Shown here in pieces: positions 45,420 to 54,016 of a stretch of 64,000 nt of DNA. The position numbers were made by a program, and so were the translations under genes. Positions within the stretch are counted from its first letter, which is position 1, and each line of letters opens with the position of its first letter. The stretch covers positions 1,116,001 through 1,180,000 of the forward strand of contig OZ251449.1 in NCBI GenBank assembly GCA_965242505.1, given 5' to 3'. The notes under the pieces are model-generated. The model was not told where the DNA came from. It searched no databases and saw nothing but the letters and a program-made list of their open reading frames with translations. This DNA is from UBA2966 sp965242505 (GTDB lineage Bacteria; Pseudomonadota; Alphaproteobacteria; UBA2966).

Positions 45420-45877
45420 GGCGATCCTTTCCCGAGGCCGCGCCTCACCTCGATCATGCGCAGCGCGGCGCGCGCGGCGGCGCCGCCCTTGTCGCCCTGG
45501 TCGACGGCCGCGCGCCGCCGCGCCTGGTCCCCGTTCTCGCAGGTCAGCACGCCGTTGCCGATGGCGACGGCATGGGTCGTCGCCAGCCAGGCGATGCCGC
45601 GCATGCACTCCCGGCACACGTGGTCGTAGTGCGAGGTCTCCCCCCGTATGACGCACCCCAGGGCGACGAAGCCGTCGTGACGGCGGCGCTCGCGCATTCC
45701 GTCCGCCTCGATGGCCATCCCGATCGCCGCCGGTATCTCCAGGGCGCCGGGCACCCGGACGCGGTCGTGGGTGGCTCCGGCGGCGGCGAGCGCCGCTTCC
45801 GCGCCCCTGGCCAGTTCGTCGGCGATGTCCTCGTAGAACCGGGCCTCGACGACGAGCAGGCGCGGCCCGCCGATCAA
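45416..45877 (-). CDS. ribH: 6,7-dimethyl-8-ribityllumazine synthase
   Basis: 153 residues. Penultimate step of riboflavin synthesis. LVVEARFYEDIADEL, GALEIPAAI, GCVIRGETSHYDHVC with the catalytic His, and GVLTCENGDQA are complete. The start is unusual: a TTG at 45877 that overlaps the ribB stop as TTGA. It is the only start that gives the family length. Confidence 0.92.
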   Translation of the reverse strand: MIGGPRLLVVEARFYEDIADELARGAEAALAAAGATHDRVRVPGALEIPAAIGMAIEADGMRERRRHDGFVALGCVIRGETSHYDHVCRECMRGIAWLATTHAVAIGNGVLTCENGDQARRRAAVDQGDKGGAAARAALRMIEVRRGLGKGSP

Positions 45878-47004
45878 CGGTCGCCCTCCATCGGCGGGAT
45901 CGGGCGGACGTCGGTCACGGACAGGCCGTAGCCGTCCAGCCCCACGATCGTCCGCCGGGCCGTGTTGGAGAGGAGAATCATGTCCTTCACGCCGAGGTCG
46001 AGGAGAATCTGGGCGCCGGCGCCATAGTCGCGCAACCGGGGCGACCGGACCTCCCCGACCCCCAGCCGCCGCTCCACGAGGTCGGAGAGCGCGGTCGGAC
46101 GCGGCTCGCGGATGAGGACGACCACTCCCCGCCCCCGGCGGCCGATCTCGGCCATCGCCGCGTGAAGCTGCGAACCGCGGTCGGGTTCGTCCCCGAGGAG
46201 GTCCTCGAGGACGTTGAGCGCGTGCATCCGCACGAACACCGGACCGCCGTCGCCGACGTCGCCCTTGACCAGCGCGATGTGCTCCGCGTACTCGACCCGG
46301 TTGACGTAGACGACGAGGCGGAACCGCCCTCCGTACCGGCTTTCGAAGTCGATCTCGTGGGTCCGCTTGACGATCGTCTCGTGGCGGCGCCGATAGGCGA
46401 TCAGATCCGCGATGGTGGCGATCTTCAGGTCGTGGAACCGGGCGAACTTCACGAGGTCGGGCAACCGGGCCATGGTGCCGTCGTCGTTCATGATCTCGCA
46501 GATCACGCCGGCCGGCGCGTATCCCGCCAGTCTCGCCAGGTCGACCGCGGCCTCGGTATGGCCGGCCCGCACGAGAACGCCGCCGTCCCGCGCGACGAGG
46601 GGGAAAACGTGTCCGGGACTGCCGATGTCGGACTTGCCGGACGCGGGATCGATGGCGACGGCGATCGTCCGCGCCCGGTCCGCCGCCGAGATTCCCGTCG
46701 TGACGCCCTCCCGGGCCTCGATCGAGACGGTGAAGGCCGTCCGATGGCGCGATTCGTTCGTCCGCGCCATCAACGGCAGGTCGAGCTCGCGAACCCGCTC
46801 CCCGGTCAACGCGAGGCAGATCAGTCCGCGCCCGTGCTTGGCCATGAAGTTGATGGCGTCGGCGTCGGCGAGTTCGGCGGGTATCACGAGATCCCCCTCG
46901 TTCTCCCGCCCCTCGTCGTCGACGAGGATGACCATGCGGCCGCGCCGGAACTCCTCGACGATCCCCTCGGCATCCGTCAGATGGTCGAGGTCCGATACGC
47001 TCAT
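45874..47004 (-). CDS. ribB: 3,4-dihydroxy-2-butanone 4-phosphate synthase with degenerate GTP cyclohydrolase II domain
   Basis: 376 residues. The N-terminal RibB domain is intact: DDEGRENEGDL metal site, and RAGHTEAAVDLARLAG with the catalytic His-Glu. The C-terminal part aligns with GTP cyclohydrolase II but lacks the zinc cysteines: where active RibA has C-x10-C-x-C, this protein has RMHALNVLEDLLGDEP with no cysteine. So it is of the RibBX kind, with a non-catalytic or regulatory C-domain; a true RibA should be encoded elsewhere. ATG at 47004 overlaps the ribE stop (ATGA). Confidence 0.88.
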   Translation of the reverse strand: MSVSDLDHLTDAEGIVEEFRRGRMVILVDDEGRENEGDLVIPAELADADAINFMAKHGRGLICLALTGERVRELDLPLMARTNESRHRTAFTVSIEAREGVTTGISAADRARTIAVAIDPASGKSDIGSPGHVFPLVARDGGVLVRAGHTEAAVDLARLAGYAPAGVICEIMNDDGTMARLPDLVKFARFHDLKIATIADLIAYRRRHETIVKRTHEIDFESRYGGRFRLVVYVNRVEYAEHIALVKGDVGDGGPVFVRMHALNVLEDLLGDEPDRGSQLHAAMAEIGRRGRGVVVLIREPRPTALSDLVERRLGVGEVRSPRLRDYGAGAQILLDLGVKDMILLSNTARRTIVGLDGYGLSVTDVRPIPPMEGDR

Positions 47005-47603
47005 CCGTCCTCCGCCAGTCGCGCGACATACCTGGCCAGCACGTCGATTTCCAGATTGGCCCGATCGCCGCGCGCCACGCCGCCGAACGTCGTCGCCGCG
47101 CGCGTATGGGGAATCAGGTTCACGCCGAACGTATCGCCCTCCACCTCGTTGACCGTCAACGACACGCCGTCGAGAGCGACGGAACCCTTGGGAGCGACGA
47201 AACGTTTCAGCGCGCCGTCGATCCGGAACACGCAGCGGACCGAATCCCCTTCCCGGACGGTCGACACGATCTCGACGGCGCCATCGACGTGGCCGGTGAC
47301 GATATGGCCCCCCAGTTCGTCCCCCACCCGGAGGCTCTTCTCGAGGTTGACGCGCGTCCCCTCCGTCCAGTCCCCGAGCGTCGTCCGCGACAACGTCTCG
47401 GCCGAGGCCGTGACCGAAAAGACGCCCGCCGAACCGATGGCCGGAGATTTGTCGACGACCGTCAGGCATACGCCCGCGCAGGCGATGGAGGCGCCGACGC
47501 CGATGTCCGAGAGGTCGTGGGACGTTCCGATCGTGAACCGGGTGTCCCCGTTCGATTCCACGGCGCGCACGCGCCCCACGTCCGTGACGATGCCGGTGAA
47601 CAC
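47001..47603 (-). CDS. ribE: Riboflavin synthase, alpha subunit
   Basis: 200 residues with the usual duplicated lumazine-binding fold. VFTGIVTDVGRV at the start, GGHIVTGHVDG in the middle, and DGVSLTVNEVEGDTFGVNLIPHT in the second repeat. Dismutates dimethylribityllumazine to riboflavin. GTG start at 47603, 4 bases after the ribD stop. No FMN riboswitch is visible in front. Confidence 0.92.
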   Translation of the reverse strand: MFTGIVTDVGRVRAVESNGDTRFTIGTSHDLSDIGVGASIACAGVCLTVVDKSPAIGSAGVFSVTASAETLSRTTLGDWTEGTRVNLEKSLRVGDELGGHIVTGHVDGAVEIVSTVREGDSVRCVFRIDGALKRFVAPKGSVALDGVSLTVNEVEGDTFGVNLIPHTRAATTFGGVARGDRANLEIDVLARYVARLAEDG

Positions 47604-47607
47604 GGGA

Positions 47608-48762
47608 TCAGGCCCTCTCGAGATTCCGGCCGCCGGCGTCGGACGGACGTTCCACGACGTAGGACTCCATGACGTCGCCGCCGACCGCAGTCGCCTCCAC
47701 CCGCCGGAGCATGAGGGCGTCGGCCACGGTTTCCACTCCGAATCCCGCGATGGCGGGCGTCCCGTCGCCGCCCAGCAGGCTGGGCGCCCGGAACCAGACC
47801 ACGCGATCGACGAGGCCGTCACGGACCAGGGCGCCGGCGATCCGGCCGCCGCCTTCCACGAGAATGCGAGTCAAACCCAACGAACCCAAGTCTTTCATGG
47901 CTTGTCGCAGATCCGGCCTTCCCGCCGGGTCCGGCGGCGCCTCGACGATCTCAACGCCGCTGTCCGCCAGGGCCTTGCGCCGGCCGGCGTCGGCGTCGGG
48001 CAGTGTGATGACCCACGTCGGAACGGTCAAGGCGGAAGCCACGACGCGCGCCGTGAGCGGAATGGACAGGCGGCCGTCGACGACGATCCGCGCCGGCGAT
48101 CGTTCCTCGAGTCCGGGCAGCCGGCAGGTCAGCCGGGGGTCGTCGGCGATCACGGTCCCGGCCCCGACGAGGATCGCGTCATGCCGCGCCCGAAGGGCGT
48201 GGGCCTGGGCCCGCGCGGCCTCGCCCGTGATCCAGCGGCTGTGGCCGGTCCGCGTCGCGATCCTGCCGTCGAGGCTGCTCGCCAGCTTCAACGTCACCAG
48301 CGGCCGGCCCTCCGCCGCCCTGAGGAAATAGCCGGCGTTCAATTCGCGCGCCGCATCGGCGCGAACGCCGACGTCGACGGCGACGCCGGCGTCGCGCAGC
48401 GCCCCGACTCCGGCGCCGTCGACGCGTGGGTCGGGATCGAGACAGGCGATCACCGTCCGTCCCACGCCCGCCCGCGCCAACGCCTCGCAGCAAGGCGGCG
48501 TCTGGCCGTGGTGGGCGCACGGCTCGAGCGTGACGTAGGCGGTGGACCCCACCGCGAGATCGCCCGCCCGGCGCAGCGCCTCGGTTTCCGCGTGCGGGCG
48601 GCCGCCCTCGCGGGTCCAGCCCCGCGCGGCCACGCGGCCGTCGCGAACGATGACGCAGCCCACCGCGGGGTTGGGCCAGACCCGGCCGAGCCCTCGCCCG
48701 GCCACGCCGAGCGCGGCGGTCATGAAGGAGGCGTCGGCGGGGTCAGTCGTCCTTCGCGCCAC
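47608..48762 (-). CDS. ribD: Bifunctional diaminohydroxyphosphoribosylaminopyrimidine deaminase / 5-amino-6-(5-phosphoribosylamino)uracil reductase
   Basis: 384 residues. The N-terminal deaminase has H57-A-E59 and PCAHHGQTPPC zinc ligands; the C-terminal reductase (from LVTLKLASSLDGRIA, about residue 155) has VVDGRL and ILVEGGGRIAGALV. Both domains are intact. A GTG at 48762 is taken as start, overlapping nrdR by 20 bases; the ATG at 48723, 13 codons later, is also plausible since the family segment begins there. Confidence 0.92.
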   Translation of the reverse strand: MARRTTDPADASFMTAALGVAGRGLGRVWPNPAVGCVIVRDGRVAARGWTREGGRPHAETEALRRAGDLAVGSTAYVTLEPCAHHGQTPPCCEALARAGVGRTVIACLDPDPRVDGAGVGALRDAGVAVDVGVRADAARELNAGYFLRAAEGRPLVTLKLASSLDGRIATRTGHSRWITGEAARAQAHALRARHDAILVGAGTVIADDPRLTCRLPGLEERSPARIVVDGRLSIPLTARVVASALTVPTWVITLPDADAGRRKALADSGVEIVEAPPDPAGRPDLRQAMKDLGSLGLTRILVEGGGRIAGALVRDGLVDRVVWFRAPSLLGGDGTPAIAGFGVETVADALMLRRVEATAVGGDVMESYVVERPSDAGGRNLERA

Positions 48763-49204
48763 TCAATCCGCCGATGAATTCCTCGAAGTCGCGGGCCTCG
48801 CGGAAATTCCGGTAGACGGACGCGAACCGCACGTAGGCGACCTGATCGAGGTTGGAGAGCGCGTCCATGACGATCTTGCCGATGACGTCGGAGGAGATTT
48901 CCGTCTCCCCGAGACTTTCGAGCTGGCGGACGATGCCGCTGACCATGCGGTCGATCCGCTCGGGCGCCACGGGACGCTTGCGCGTGGCCACGAGGACGGA
49001 ACGCAGGAGCTTGTCGCGATCGAACGGCGCCCTCTGGTTGTTCTTCTTGACGACGGTGAGTTCCCGAAGCTGCACCCGTTCGAAGGTCGTGAAACGGGAG
49101 CCGCAGTCGGGGCAGAACCGGCGCCTGCGAATCGCGTTCCTGTCCTCGGTGGGACGCGAGTCCTTCACCTGCGTGTCTTCTGCTCCGCAGAACGGACAGC
49201 GCAT
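48743..49204 (-). CDS. nrdR: Transcriptional repressor NrdR
   Basis: 153 residues. Zinc ribbon MRCPFCG...CPDCGSRFTTFER, then an ATP-cone (VVKKNNQRAPFDRDKLLRSV). Represses ribonucleotide reductase genes when dATP is bound. It lies between rpiB and ribD, as in relatives, though glyA is not there. The last 20 bases overlap ribD if the GTG start of ribD is used. Confidence 0.95.
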   Translation of the reverse strand: MRCPFCGAEDTQVKDSRPTEDRNAIRRRRFCPDCGSRFTTFERVQLRELTVVKKNNQRAPFDRDKLLRSVLVATRKRPVAPERIDRMVSGIVRQLESLGETEISSDVIGKIVMDALSNLDQVAYVRFASVYRNFREARDFEEFIGGLSGAKDD

Positions 49205-49233
49205 GGCCTACCCCACCCCCGGCGGCGGTCCGG

Positions 49234-49668
49234 TCATGCGAGCTTCGCGACCCGCAGGTCGTGCCGTCCGCCTTCATACGGCGTCTCGAGAAACGTCTTC
49301 AGGCAGGCTTTCGCCGTCTCCGGGTCCGTCGTCCGTCCTCCCAGCGCCAGCAGATTGGCGTCGTTGTGCTCTCGCCCCAGCCGCGCGGTCTCGACGTCGT
49401 GGCACAGGGCCGCCCTGATCCCGGGATGCCGGTTGGCCGCGATGGAGATGCCGATCCCGGTCCCGCAGACGACGACCCCCCGCGAGCCCCGGCCGTCGGC
49501 GACGGCTTTCGCGGCGGCCCGCCCGAAATCGGGGTAATCCACGGACTCCGCGCCGTCGGCGCCCAAATCCAGCACCTCGTAGCCCATGGCCGTCAACTCC
49601 CGCTTGAGGACCTCCTTGAGGTCATACCCGGCATGATCGGAGGCGACGACGACGGTTTCGGAGGGCAT
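49234..49668 (-). CDS. rpiB: Ribose 5-phosphate isomerase B
   Basis: 144 residues. VASDHAGYDLKEVLKREL start, VDYPDFG, CGTGIGISIAANRHPGIRAA with the catalytic Cys, and the REHNDANLLALGGR segment are all typical. Interconverts ribose 5-phosphate and ribulose 5-phosphate, feeding the riboflavin precursor supply. The ATG at 49668 fits the family N-terminus. Confidence 0.92.
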   Translation of the reverse strand: MPSETVVVASDHAGYDLKEVLKRELTAMGYEVLDLGADGAESVDYPDFGRAAAKAVADGRGSRGVVVCGTGIGISIAANRHPGIRAALCHDVETARLGREHNDANLLALGGRTTDPETAKACLKTFLETPYEGGRHDLRVAKLA

Positions 49669-49813
49669 GAGCAGTCGGTCCACGAGTAACCCGGCTTGAT
49701 ACCATATGTCGAATGCGAGCGCCAACACCGCGCAAAGTCTGTGTTTCGGGAACGATACGGCGCGCTCCCGATCGTCACGCGGCCGATCTTCGGGGAATCA
49801 CCGGCATCATCGG
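49669..49813. other. Intergenic region upstream of rpiB
   Basis: No gene. It contains a moderately AT-rich stretch at about 49700-49760, likely the promoter area for the rpiB-nrdR-rib operon. A repeat element follows. Confidence 0.35.
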
Positions 49814-49970
49814 CCCGCATTTTTCGCACCGGCAGGGATCGATGATTGCGCGGCGTTGCGGGACCACGATCCACCCCCCCTCCCGACCTCCCCCCTGTCC
49901 AGGGAGGAGGAGCATGAACGGACCCTGTAGAACCCCCGTCGCCGGATGAAGTTTGCGGACCGGCAGTGCG
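49814..49970 (-). repeat. GC-rich dispersed repeat element, copy 10 (inverted, shortened)
   Basis: CCCGCATTTTTCGCACCGGC at the left, then GGGATCGATGATTGCGCGGC, the CTCCCCCCTGTCCAGGGAGGAG hairpin, and a decayed other end. One of the two internal hairpins is missing. Confidence 0.65.
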
Positions 49971-49992
49971 GCTTCCCGCCCGCGACGGCCCG

Positions 49993-50424
49993 TCACGACC
50001 CTCGGTTGACGGCTGGAAGCGGAAGCTCGTCCTCGATCCTGACGTCCATGTCGGGGATGATCGCCTGCGGCTTGAAGATGACCCGATAATGAGCGACCGA
50101 CGCGTCCTTGGGATCCACTTGCTCGACGATGTACGACACGTTGTCGGAGAGGCCCAGGAAGTGCTTCTTGTATTGTTTGGGTCCCGTCCGGCAGGTCACC
50201 TCCAGTTGCTTGTCCTTCCTGTCGGCCTCGATGCTGCACCGCCCTTCGATGACGAGCATGTAGGCGCCCGTGACGCCGTTGTAGAAGACGACGCGCCGCT
50301 CGATCTCGAACATCTCGGCGGCCTGCGACAGGTTCCTGGACGCCACGCTCGCATCGTCACACCCCGCCAACGCCATGGACGCCGCGAGCGCCGCGAGAAT
50401 TGGAACGGTCTTGATCTTCCGCAT
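49993..50424 (-). CDS. Phage-type beta-sandwich lipoprotein
   Basis: 143 residues. Lipoprotein signal with lipobox ALAGC (Cys 22). The mature part (SRNLSQAAEMFEIERRVVFYNGVTGAYMLVIEGRCSIE, then TGPKQYKKHFLGLSDNVSYIVEQ and YRVIFKPQAIIPDMDV) matches a family I know from prophages and phages of proteobacteria, annotated as beta-sandwich lipoprotein. Function unknown; perhaps superinfection exclusion. GGAGACG lies in front of the ATG. No other prophage genes are adjacent, so it is a stray cargo gene. Confidence 0.7.
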   Translation of the reverse strand: MRKIKTVPILAALAASMALAGCDDASVASRNLSQAAEMFEIERRVVFYNGVTGAYMLVIEGRCSIEADRKDKQLEVTCRTGPKQYKKHFLGLSDNVSYIVEQVDPKDASVAHYRVIFKPQAIIPDMDVRIEDELPLPAVNRGS

Positions 50425-50591
50425 GATCTTGCGTCTCCGTGATAAACGTCTGCTCCCGGCGGTCCCCGGGTTACGGTCATGCCGCCGATTGGCCGTTCAC
50501 GGAAGACGTCGCGCGTAGCCGTCGTCGTCGACGTCAACGGGACCCGGTATTCCCATCGTTCCAATTCCCCTTCGGGTCGCGCGGCGCCTGG

Positions 50592-50891
50592 TCATGGCGC
50601 GACCTGCGGAAGCAGCTTGAGCAAGGCGAAGGTCAAGCCGGCGTTGGCGAACACGATGCCGATGGCGACCTTGAGCATGTCCGCCTTGAGGTCGGCCACG
50701 GCGGCCTTGAGGTCGGCCTTGACGGCGGCGAGTCCATTGTCGAGATCGGCCTTGGTGGCCACGCCTTCCGTCACGGCGTCGCGGACGGCTTCGGCGTGCG
50801 CTTCGGCCTGGGCTTCGTCCACGCCGGCCGCCTTGAGGCGGCGGGCATAGGCCAGCGTGTCGAAGCCGGTTGCGGTCGCGGTCTCAATCAT
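50592..50891 (-). CDS. DUF1640 (CCDC90-like) small coiled-coil membrane protein
   Basis: 99 residues. FDTLAYARRLKAAGVDEAQAEAHAEAV is the DUF1640 start; heptads of KADLDNGLAAVKADLKAAVADLKAD form a coiled coil; a C-terminal hydrophobic helix (IGIVFANAGLTFALLKLL) anchors it. The family is abundant in alphaproteobacteria, often near mobile DNA. Function unknown. Confidence 0.7.
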   Translation of the reverse strand: MIETATATGFDTLAYARRLKAAGVDEAQAEAHAEAVRDAVTEGVATKADLDNGLAAVKADLKAAVADLKADMLKVAIGIVFANAGLTFALLKLLPQVAP

Positions 50892-51003
50892 GCCCCGAGG
50901 ATAGGCCGTCGCGGTCCCGTCCGCAAGCGCGATGCGTTCCCCCTCGTTCCCGTTCGCGGCGCCGGGAAAACCGTCAGGACGATCCGAACGGCGTTCGAGA
51001 AGG

Positions 51004-51129
51004 CGCGACCCCCACCCCGACCCTCCCCCTGCAAGGGGGAGGGAGAAGAGGGGGGAGGTCGGGAGGGGGGTGATCGCGGTCCTGCGACTCCGCGCAACCA
51101 TCGATCCCCGTCGGCATGAGAAATGCGGG
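51004..51129 (+). repeat. GC-rich dispersed repeat element, copy 11
   Basis: CGACCCCCACCCCGACC, the CCCTGCAAGGGGGAGGG hairpin, GTCGGGAGGGGGG and the right end GTCGGCATGAGAAATGCGGG, which touches the orphan hyuA stop codon (51132-51130). The second hairpin arm is shortened. Confidence 0.75.
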
Positions 51130-53208
51130 TCAGGCCGCGGGCAGATGGATGAGGAAGTTGCCCGCGCCGTCGACCTCGAGCTCGTCGTCGGCGCCGACGA
51201 ACACGGTGGTCGTCGTTTCCTCGACCAGCGCCGGCCCGGCGATTCGATGTCCGGGCGCCAGATCGGACCCGGCGTAGACGGGGACCTCCCGCCAGCCGCG
51301 CGCCTCGTCGATCCACACGCGCCGCCGGACGGACGGCGACGGCGCGCCTTCGCCCGCGGCCGCGCCGGGTATCCCGACCTCGGGGAGGAGACCCTCCGCC
51401 ACCACCCGAAGCGCCGAGATGCGGACGAGTCCCTCGGGCTGGACGTGCCCGTAGAGACGCTGGTGCCGCAGCTCGAACAGCTCGCGCGCGCGGGCGGCGG
51501 AGAACGCCTCGGACCCGTCGAGCCGAACCCGCACGTCGTATTGCTGCCCGACGTAGCGGAGGTCGATCTCCCGCAGGATGCGCGCGCGGTCGCCGGCGAA
51601 TCCGTCGTCGCGCAGCGCCCGTCGCCCCCGGTCCGACAGCGCCATGAACTCCTGTTCGACCGCCTGGGCGCCGACGGTCTCCAGCGGCTCCAGGAAGACC
51701 CGCATGAAGTCGTGCCGGACGTCCGTGTGCAACATGCCCAGCGCGCAGAAGACGCCGGACAGGCGCGGCGCGTAGACCTTGGGGCAACCGAGCGACCGGC
51801 CCACCGACGCCCCGTGCATGGGTCCGGCCCCGCCGGTCGCCACCAGGGTGAAGCGGCGCGGGTCGTGGCCCCGCTCGCTGCTGATCTCCTGGACGGCCTG
51901 GAGCAGGTTCTGCTCGACGAGGCGAACGACGCCCGCCGCCGCTTCCTCGACGCTCACGCCGAGGGGTCCGGCGACCCGCTCGGCGAGCGCCTCGCGGGCG
52001 CTGGCCTCGTCCAGGTTTATGGAATCGTCCGCGTAGATGCCGGGGCGCAGGCGGCCGAGGACGAGTTGCGCGTCGGTGACGGTGGGTTCGGCGCCGCCGA
52101 GGCCGTAGCAGGCCGGTCCGGGATTCGCGCCGGCCCCCTCGGGACCGACGTACAGCATCCCGCCGGAATCGACGCCCGCGACGGCGCCGCCGCCGGCCCC
52201 GACGGTGAAGATGTCCACCGAGGGGAGGGAGAGATCGTATCCGCCGATCTCGAAGCTCTCCGAGACGTCGACGGTCCCGCCGCTCATCAGGATGACGTCG
52301 CAGCTCGTCCCGCCGACCTCCATGGAAATGAGGTCGTCGGTTCCCGCCGCCTGGCCGTAGAGACGCAAGGCGCCGACGCCCGCGGCCGGGCCCGACAGGA
52401 GGAGGGTCGCCGGTTTGTCGGCGACGCGGGCCGCCGGGACGGCGCCTCCGTTGTTCTGCACCAGAAAGATGCTCCTGGGCAGGCCGAGCTCGCGGAGGCG
52501 TTCGTCCAGGCGTTGCAGATAGCTGACGGCGCGCGGCGCGACGTAGGCGTTCATGACCGTCGTCGACGTGCGCTCGTACTCGCCGATGGTGGGGGCGATA
52601 TCGACCGAGGCGTACACCCGGTCGCCGCCCCAGCTCTCCCGCAAGGCCGCCTCGGCCCGTTTCTCGTGAGCCGGATTCAGGAAGCTGTTGAACAGGCAGA
52701 TGGCCGCGGACTCGACGCCCGCGTCGTCGAACGCCTTCGCGGCCGCTCTCACGTCGTCGACGGAAAGCTCCCGAACCTCGTTCCCCTCGCGGTCGAAACG
52801 CCCCGCCACCGGACGCCGCAGGCTGCGCGGAACCAGCACCGGCGGATACGGCGTGCGGTGATCGAAGGGATTGGCGCGGTAGCCGCGACGGATCTCCAGC
52901 GAATCCCGGAACCCCTCGGTGGTCAGCAGGCCGACCCTGGCGCCCTTCCCTTCCAGCACCGTGTTCGTGGCGATGGTGGCGCCGTGGACGAACAGGACGC
53001 AATCGCGAAGCAGGGCCTCGAGAGCCACGCCGAGGGCGTCCGCGGCCTTGCCCAGCGCGTCGAACACGCCTTCCGCGGGATCGGACGGCGCCGAGGGAAC
53101 CTTGACGGCGTGGACCCGGCGGTCGGCGTCGGCGAGCACGAGGTCGGTGAACGTGCCGCCGATATCGACGCCGATACGGCGTCCGGTTCGCGATTCTTCC
53201 ATGTCCAT
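51130..53208 (-). CDS. Hydantoinase/oxoprolinase family subunit A, paralogue 2 (orphan)
   Basis: 692 residues. VDIGGTFTDL near 13-22, MEVGGTSCDV and ATGGAGPMHG give the ASKHA nucleotide-binding sites; about the same length as the HyuA at 25137 but clearly divergent. No HyuB gene follows: downstream is a repeat element, then unrelated genes. It could use a HyuB from elsewhere, or be a different member such as an acetophenone carboxylase or N-methylhydantoinase subunit. Two starts (53208 and 53202) are close together; the first is used. Confidence 0.85.
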   Translation of the reverse strand: MDMEESRTGRRIGVDIGGTFTDLVLADADRRVHAVKVPSAPSDPAEGVFDALGKAADALGVALEALLRDCVLFVHGATIATNTVLEGKGARVGLLTTEGFRDSLEIRRGYRANPFDHRTPYPPVLVPRSLRRPVAGRFDREGNEVRELSVDDVRAAAKAFDDAGVESAAICLFNSFLNPAHEKRAEAALRESWGGDRVYASVDIAPTIGEYERTSTTVMNAYVAPRAVSYLQRLDERLRELGLPRSIFLVQNNGGAVPAARVADKPATLLLSGPAAGVGALRLYGQAAGTDDLISMEVGGTSCDVILMSGGTVDVSESFEIGGYDLSLPSVDIFTVGAGGGAVAGVDSGGMLYVGPEGAGANPGPACYGLGGAEPTVTDAQLVLGRLRPGIYADDSINLDEASAREALAERVAGPLGVSVEEAAAGVVRLVEQNLLQAVQEISSERGHDPRRFTLVATGGAGPMHGASVGRSLGCPKVYAPRLSGVFCALGMLHTDVRHDFMRVFLEPLETVGAQAVEQEFMALSDRGRRALRDDGFAGDRARILREIDLRYVGQQYDVRVRLDGSEAFSAARARELFELRHQRLYGHVQPEGLVRISALRVVAEGLLPEVGIPGAAAGEGAPSPSVRRRVWIDEARGWREVPVYAGSDLAPGHRIAGPALVEETTTTVFVGADDELEVDGAGNFLIHLPAA

Positions 53209-53264
53209 ATGTCTATATCTCCATATCTATCTATTCCCGCTTGTCCACAGGAGTCCAGCCACGG

Positions 53265-53990
53265 CGGGACGGCCCCGACCCTCCCCCTGCCCATCCATAC
53301 TCCTCCCCCCTGACAGGGGGGAGGTCGGGAGGGGGGTCCGGACGCCCCGCAACGCCGTTCGCGCTCCTCTCCCCCGGCGCGACCCCCACCCCGACCCTCC
53401 CCCTGCAAGGGAGAGGGAGAAGAAAGGGACGGAGGGAGCCGTCGACGCTCCTCCCCCCTGACTATCCATGCTCCATCCCCCCCTGACCATCCATACTCCT
53501 CCCCCCTGACAGGGGGGAGGTCGGGAGGGGGGTCCGGATGGACGTATGCCGCAACGCCGCGACCCCCACCCCGACCCTCCCCCTGCAAGGGAGAGGGAGA
53601 AGAAAGGGACGGAGGGAGCCGTTGACGCTCCATCCCCCCTCTGACCATCCATGCTCCATCCCCCCCTGACCATCCATACTCCTCCCCCCTGACAGGGGGG
53701 AGGTCGGGAGGGGGGTCCGGACGCCCCGCCGCCGCCGCGACCCCCACCCCGACCCTCCCCCTGCAAGGGAGAGGGAGAAGAAAGGGACGGAGGGAGCCGT
53801 TGACGCTCCATCCCCCCTGACTATCCATGCTCCATCCCCCCCTGGCCATCCATACTCCTCCCCCCTGGCCATCCGCACTCCTCCCCCCTGACAGGGGGGA
53901 GGTCGGGAGGGGGGTCCGGATGGACGCATATCGGCGCCGGCGACCCCCACCCCGACCCTCCCCCTGCAAGGGGGAGGGAGAATGAGAGGG
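53265..53990 (+). repeat. Tandem array of the GC-rich repeat element (about four units)
   Basis: Four GCGACCCCCACCCCGACC cores begin at about 53379, 53559, 53737 and 53940, so the period is about 180-200 bp. Each is followed by a CCCTGCAAGGGAGAGGG-type arm, and the units are joined by copies of CCATCCATACTCC and CCATCCATGCTCC plus CTCCCCCCTGACAGGGGGGAG. It fills the space between the orphan hyuA start and the autotransporter stop. Confidence 0.8.
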
Positions 53991-54016
53991 GGATGGGAAG
54001 GAGAGGGGCGGCGCGG

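Noticed and set aside
53265..53990. Possible CRISPR array
   Set aside because: Units of about 180-200 bp with several internal repeats and no unique spacers of equal length; no cas genes are near. It is an amplified dispersed element.
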